NCBI GenBank assembly: GCA_041563315.1
Contig: JBFFNE010000041.1
Location: forward strand, 1-23,735
Reading direction: 5' to 3'
DNA from: JBFEYJ01 sp041563315
GTDB taxonomy: Bacteria; Pseudomonadota; Gammaproteobacteria; Thiohalomonadales; Thiohalomonadaceae
DNA length: 23,735 bases
A program made the translations under genes and the position numbers. The notes beneath the pieces are model-generated. The model did not search any database. It was not told the DNA's origin and saw nothing but the letters and a program-made list of their open reading frames with translations. This document shows, in pieces, positions 22,428 to 23,735 of the stretch. Position 1 is the first letter of the stretch. Each line of letters begins with the position of its first letter.

Positions 22428-22606
22428 TTAACAGTTATCAGTTACAAGTTCAAAGAGGAAAGAATAACCCCATCGTTCTCACGCTCCACGTGGGAACGTC
22501 ACCTGAGACGCTCTGTGTCCCGTCAGTCGGTTTTGAACCATGAACATAAAACCCTTATCCGGCCTACGAACTTGTCACTTGCTACTCGTCACTTGTTACT
22601 CATCGT
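22428..22606. repeat. Composite of dispersed intergenic repeats between recG and ubiC
   Basis: The recG-ubiC gap holds three repeat types. The outer ends are GTTAACAGTTATCAGTTACA (about 22427-22446) and CTTGTCACTTG/CTACTCGTCACTTGTTACT (22571-22600), roughly inverted relatives; the second also occurs at 17452. Inside lies CGTTCTCACGCTCCACGTGG (from 22473), a near-palindrome continuing to GAACG, with ACGCTCTGTGTCCCG after it. Near 22550 CCTTATCCGGCCTACGAA resembles a REP/BIME tail. No gene is visible. Confidence 0.6.
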
Positions 22607-22648
22607 TTATTCCCTGTATCTTTCCCCTTTCACAAATCCTGATTTCGC

Positions 22649-23239
22649 ATGAAAGAGAGTTTCGGCAAACACACCTTTGAACCGACCTGGCACCCCTGTG
22701 ACCGGCTGCGTCGTCACGCCCTGCCCGGCACCTGGCGCGATTGGCTCATCGACGACTCCTCCCTGACGCGACGCCTGCGCGGCGCCTGTCCGGGACAATT
22801 CAGCGTGGAACTCATTTCATTAGAGATGGAACGCCCGATGCTGAGCGAGGCCCGCGCCCTGGCCCGTCCGCCGCAAGAGATCGCCCTGGTGCGCCAGGTA
22901 CGGCTGCGCTGCGACGCACAGCCCTGGGTCTTTGCCCGTACCGTCATCCCGCTGCCCTCGCTGCAGGGGGAGCTTCGCCGTCTGGCCCTGCTCGGTACCC
23001 GGCCACTCGGCGAAGTGTTATTTGCCGACCCGCGAATGCAACGTCAACCTCTTGAGATTGCCCGCATCACCCCCCGGCATCGTCTCTACCGGATGGCGAG
23101 CACAGAGAACACAACCGACTCTTCGCCGATCTGGGGGCGACGCTCGGTCTTCTTGTTACAGGGCAAGCCATTGCTGGTAAGTGAATTCTTTCTCCCATCA
23201 CTGCTGCACCAAAGCGAGGGACACCATGACGACGTTTGA
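22649..23239 (+). CDS. ubiC: Chorismate pyruvate-lyase
   Basis: A 196-residue enzyme that converts chorismate to 4-hydroxybenzoate and pyruvate, the first committed step to ubiquinone. Family residues are present: Arg82 in VRQVRL, FARTVIP (96-102), TRPLGEVLF (117-125) and the catalytic-site Glu179 in PLLVSEFFLP. It has no signal peptide and acts in the cytoplasm. The ribosome site is poor. Its last 14 bases overlap the next gene, so the products UbiC and the UbiA-like protein are translationally coupled, the normal ubiCA order. The final residues (HQSEGHHDDV) are an extension that creates this overlap. Confidence 0.92.
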   Translation: MKESFGKHTFEPTWHPCDRLRRHALPGTWRDWLIDDSSLTRRLRGACPGQFSVELISLEMERPMLSEARALARPPQEIALVRQVRLRCDAQPWVFARTVIPLPSLQGELRRLALLGTRPLGEVLFADPRMQRQPLEIARITPRHRLYRMASTENTTDSSPIWGRRSVFLLQGKPLLVSEFFLPSLLHQSEGHHDDV

Positions 23240-23735
23240 TACCGCCCTGTTACTATCAAGGAGCAAACACCTGCTGCGTTACGCCTACGTCTGCCGCCTC
23301 CACCGCCCAGCCGACCTCGCCCTGTTTTTTCTGCCCGGTTTGTGGGCCTCACTGCTCGCCACCGGCGGCACGCCCCACTGGGGTCACCTCCTCAGCCTGC
23401 TGCTCGCCACCACATTGATTCGCTGTGCGGCGTGGGTCTTCAATGACTGGATGGATAGCCGCCTACTGCCCGAGGCCTCCGAGTCATCGCTTGGGCGAGG
23501 AGAGATGACTCTGCGCGAAGAGCAGTGGTTGCTCGGTTCTCTCTTCGTTATCGCCCTGCTTCTACTGCTCCCGCTATCGGCCCAGGTCTTCCTGTACGCC
23601 CTGCCATTGGCGCTGCTCTTCGCCGCCTACCCCTTTATCAAAACACGCACCCTGCTGACCCAGCCCTACCTCGGGCTCTGCACCGCCGGGCTGGTGCCGA
23701 TGGCCTACACCGCGCAAGGCATCGTACCCGACAAA
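23226..23735 (+). CDS. ubiA: UbiA-like 4-hydroxybenzoate polyprenyltransferase (N-terminal part)
   Basis: About 170 codons are visible before the right edge. The start ATG is preceded by GAGGG and overlaps ubiC by 14 bases. The protein aligns with UbiA: RLHRPADLALFFLPGLWA is the first-helix region, then helices, the Asp-rich region, AAYPFIK, and YLGLCTAGLVPMAYTAQG. UbiA attaches a polyprenyl tail to 4-hydroxybenzoate in the inner membrane. The first Asp motif reads NDWMDSRLL instead of NDxxDxxxD, and the RTxxRPL stretch that normally follows is replaced by SESSLGRGEMT. Context argues for ubiA, but this divergence makes the exact reaction uncertain. The second Asp motif is outside the window. 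Confidence 0.8.
   Translation, partial: MTTFDTALLLSRSKHLLRYAYVCRLHRPADLALFFLPGLWASLLATGGTPHWGHLLSLLLATTLIRCAAWVFNDWMDSRLLPEASESSLGRGEMTLREEQWLLGSLFVIALLLLLPLSAQVFLYALPLALLFAAYPFIKTRTLLTQPYLGLCTAGLVPMAYTAQGIVPDK

Overview
The window is a gene-dense chromosomal stretch of a gammaproteobacterium. The evidence is a set of housekeeping neighbourhoods typical of that class: gmk-rpoZ-spoT, rph beside yicC, rdgB-hemW, ridA-recG, ubiC-ubiA, lptM-lysA next to cyaY, and cbpA-cbpM. A nosR gene and a periplasmic diheme cytochrome c fused to DUF302 suggest a respiratory, probably denitrifying organism, perhaps a sulfur-oxidising Chromatiales-like lineage. That placement is inference. No rRNA, tRNA, CRISPR array, phage or insertion sequence was seen.

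Layout. 1-1.6 kb (minus strand): the 5' part of nosR, running off the left edge, and a YccU-type CoA-binding protein. 1.8-3.1 kb (plus): the CbpA co-chaperone with its modulator CbpM. 3.25-5.8 kb (minus): a DUF2892 membrane protein with a possible 29-residue membrane peptide upstream, then lptM-lysA-methyltransferase. 5.9-6.9 kb (plus): cyaY and a translationally coupled carboxylesterase. 6.9-7.2 kb: a decayed fragment that looks like a DUF839/PhoX phosphatase gene. 7.2-11.4 kb (minus): yicC, gmk, rpoZ, spoT, separated by dispersed palindromic repeats. 11.5-16.8 kb (plus): a Ser/Thr kinase and PP2C phosphatase pair, rph, rdgB, hemW, a Rof-like protein and a small membrane protein. 16.9-19.0 kb (minus): an unrecognised protein, then a periplasmic operon of diheme cytochrome c-DUF302 and free DUF302. 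19.1-23.7 kb (plus): a DUF938 methyltransferase, ridA, recG, ubiC and a UbiA-like prenyltransferase cut by the right edge.

How the genes work together. The central block covers nucleotide and RNA economy: GMP kinase, omega subunit, (p)ppGpp turnover, YicC, RNase PH, RdgB and a Rof-like Rho antagonist. Around it sit haem, ubiquinone, iron and periplasmic redox genes. The least described parts are the FNR-box-preceded cytochrome/DUF302 operon, the kinase/phosphatase pair beside rph, the PhoX remnant at the spoT 3' end, and the UbiA-like protein whose first Asp-rich motif is altered.
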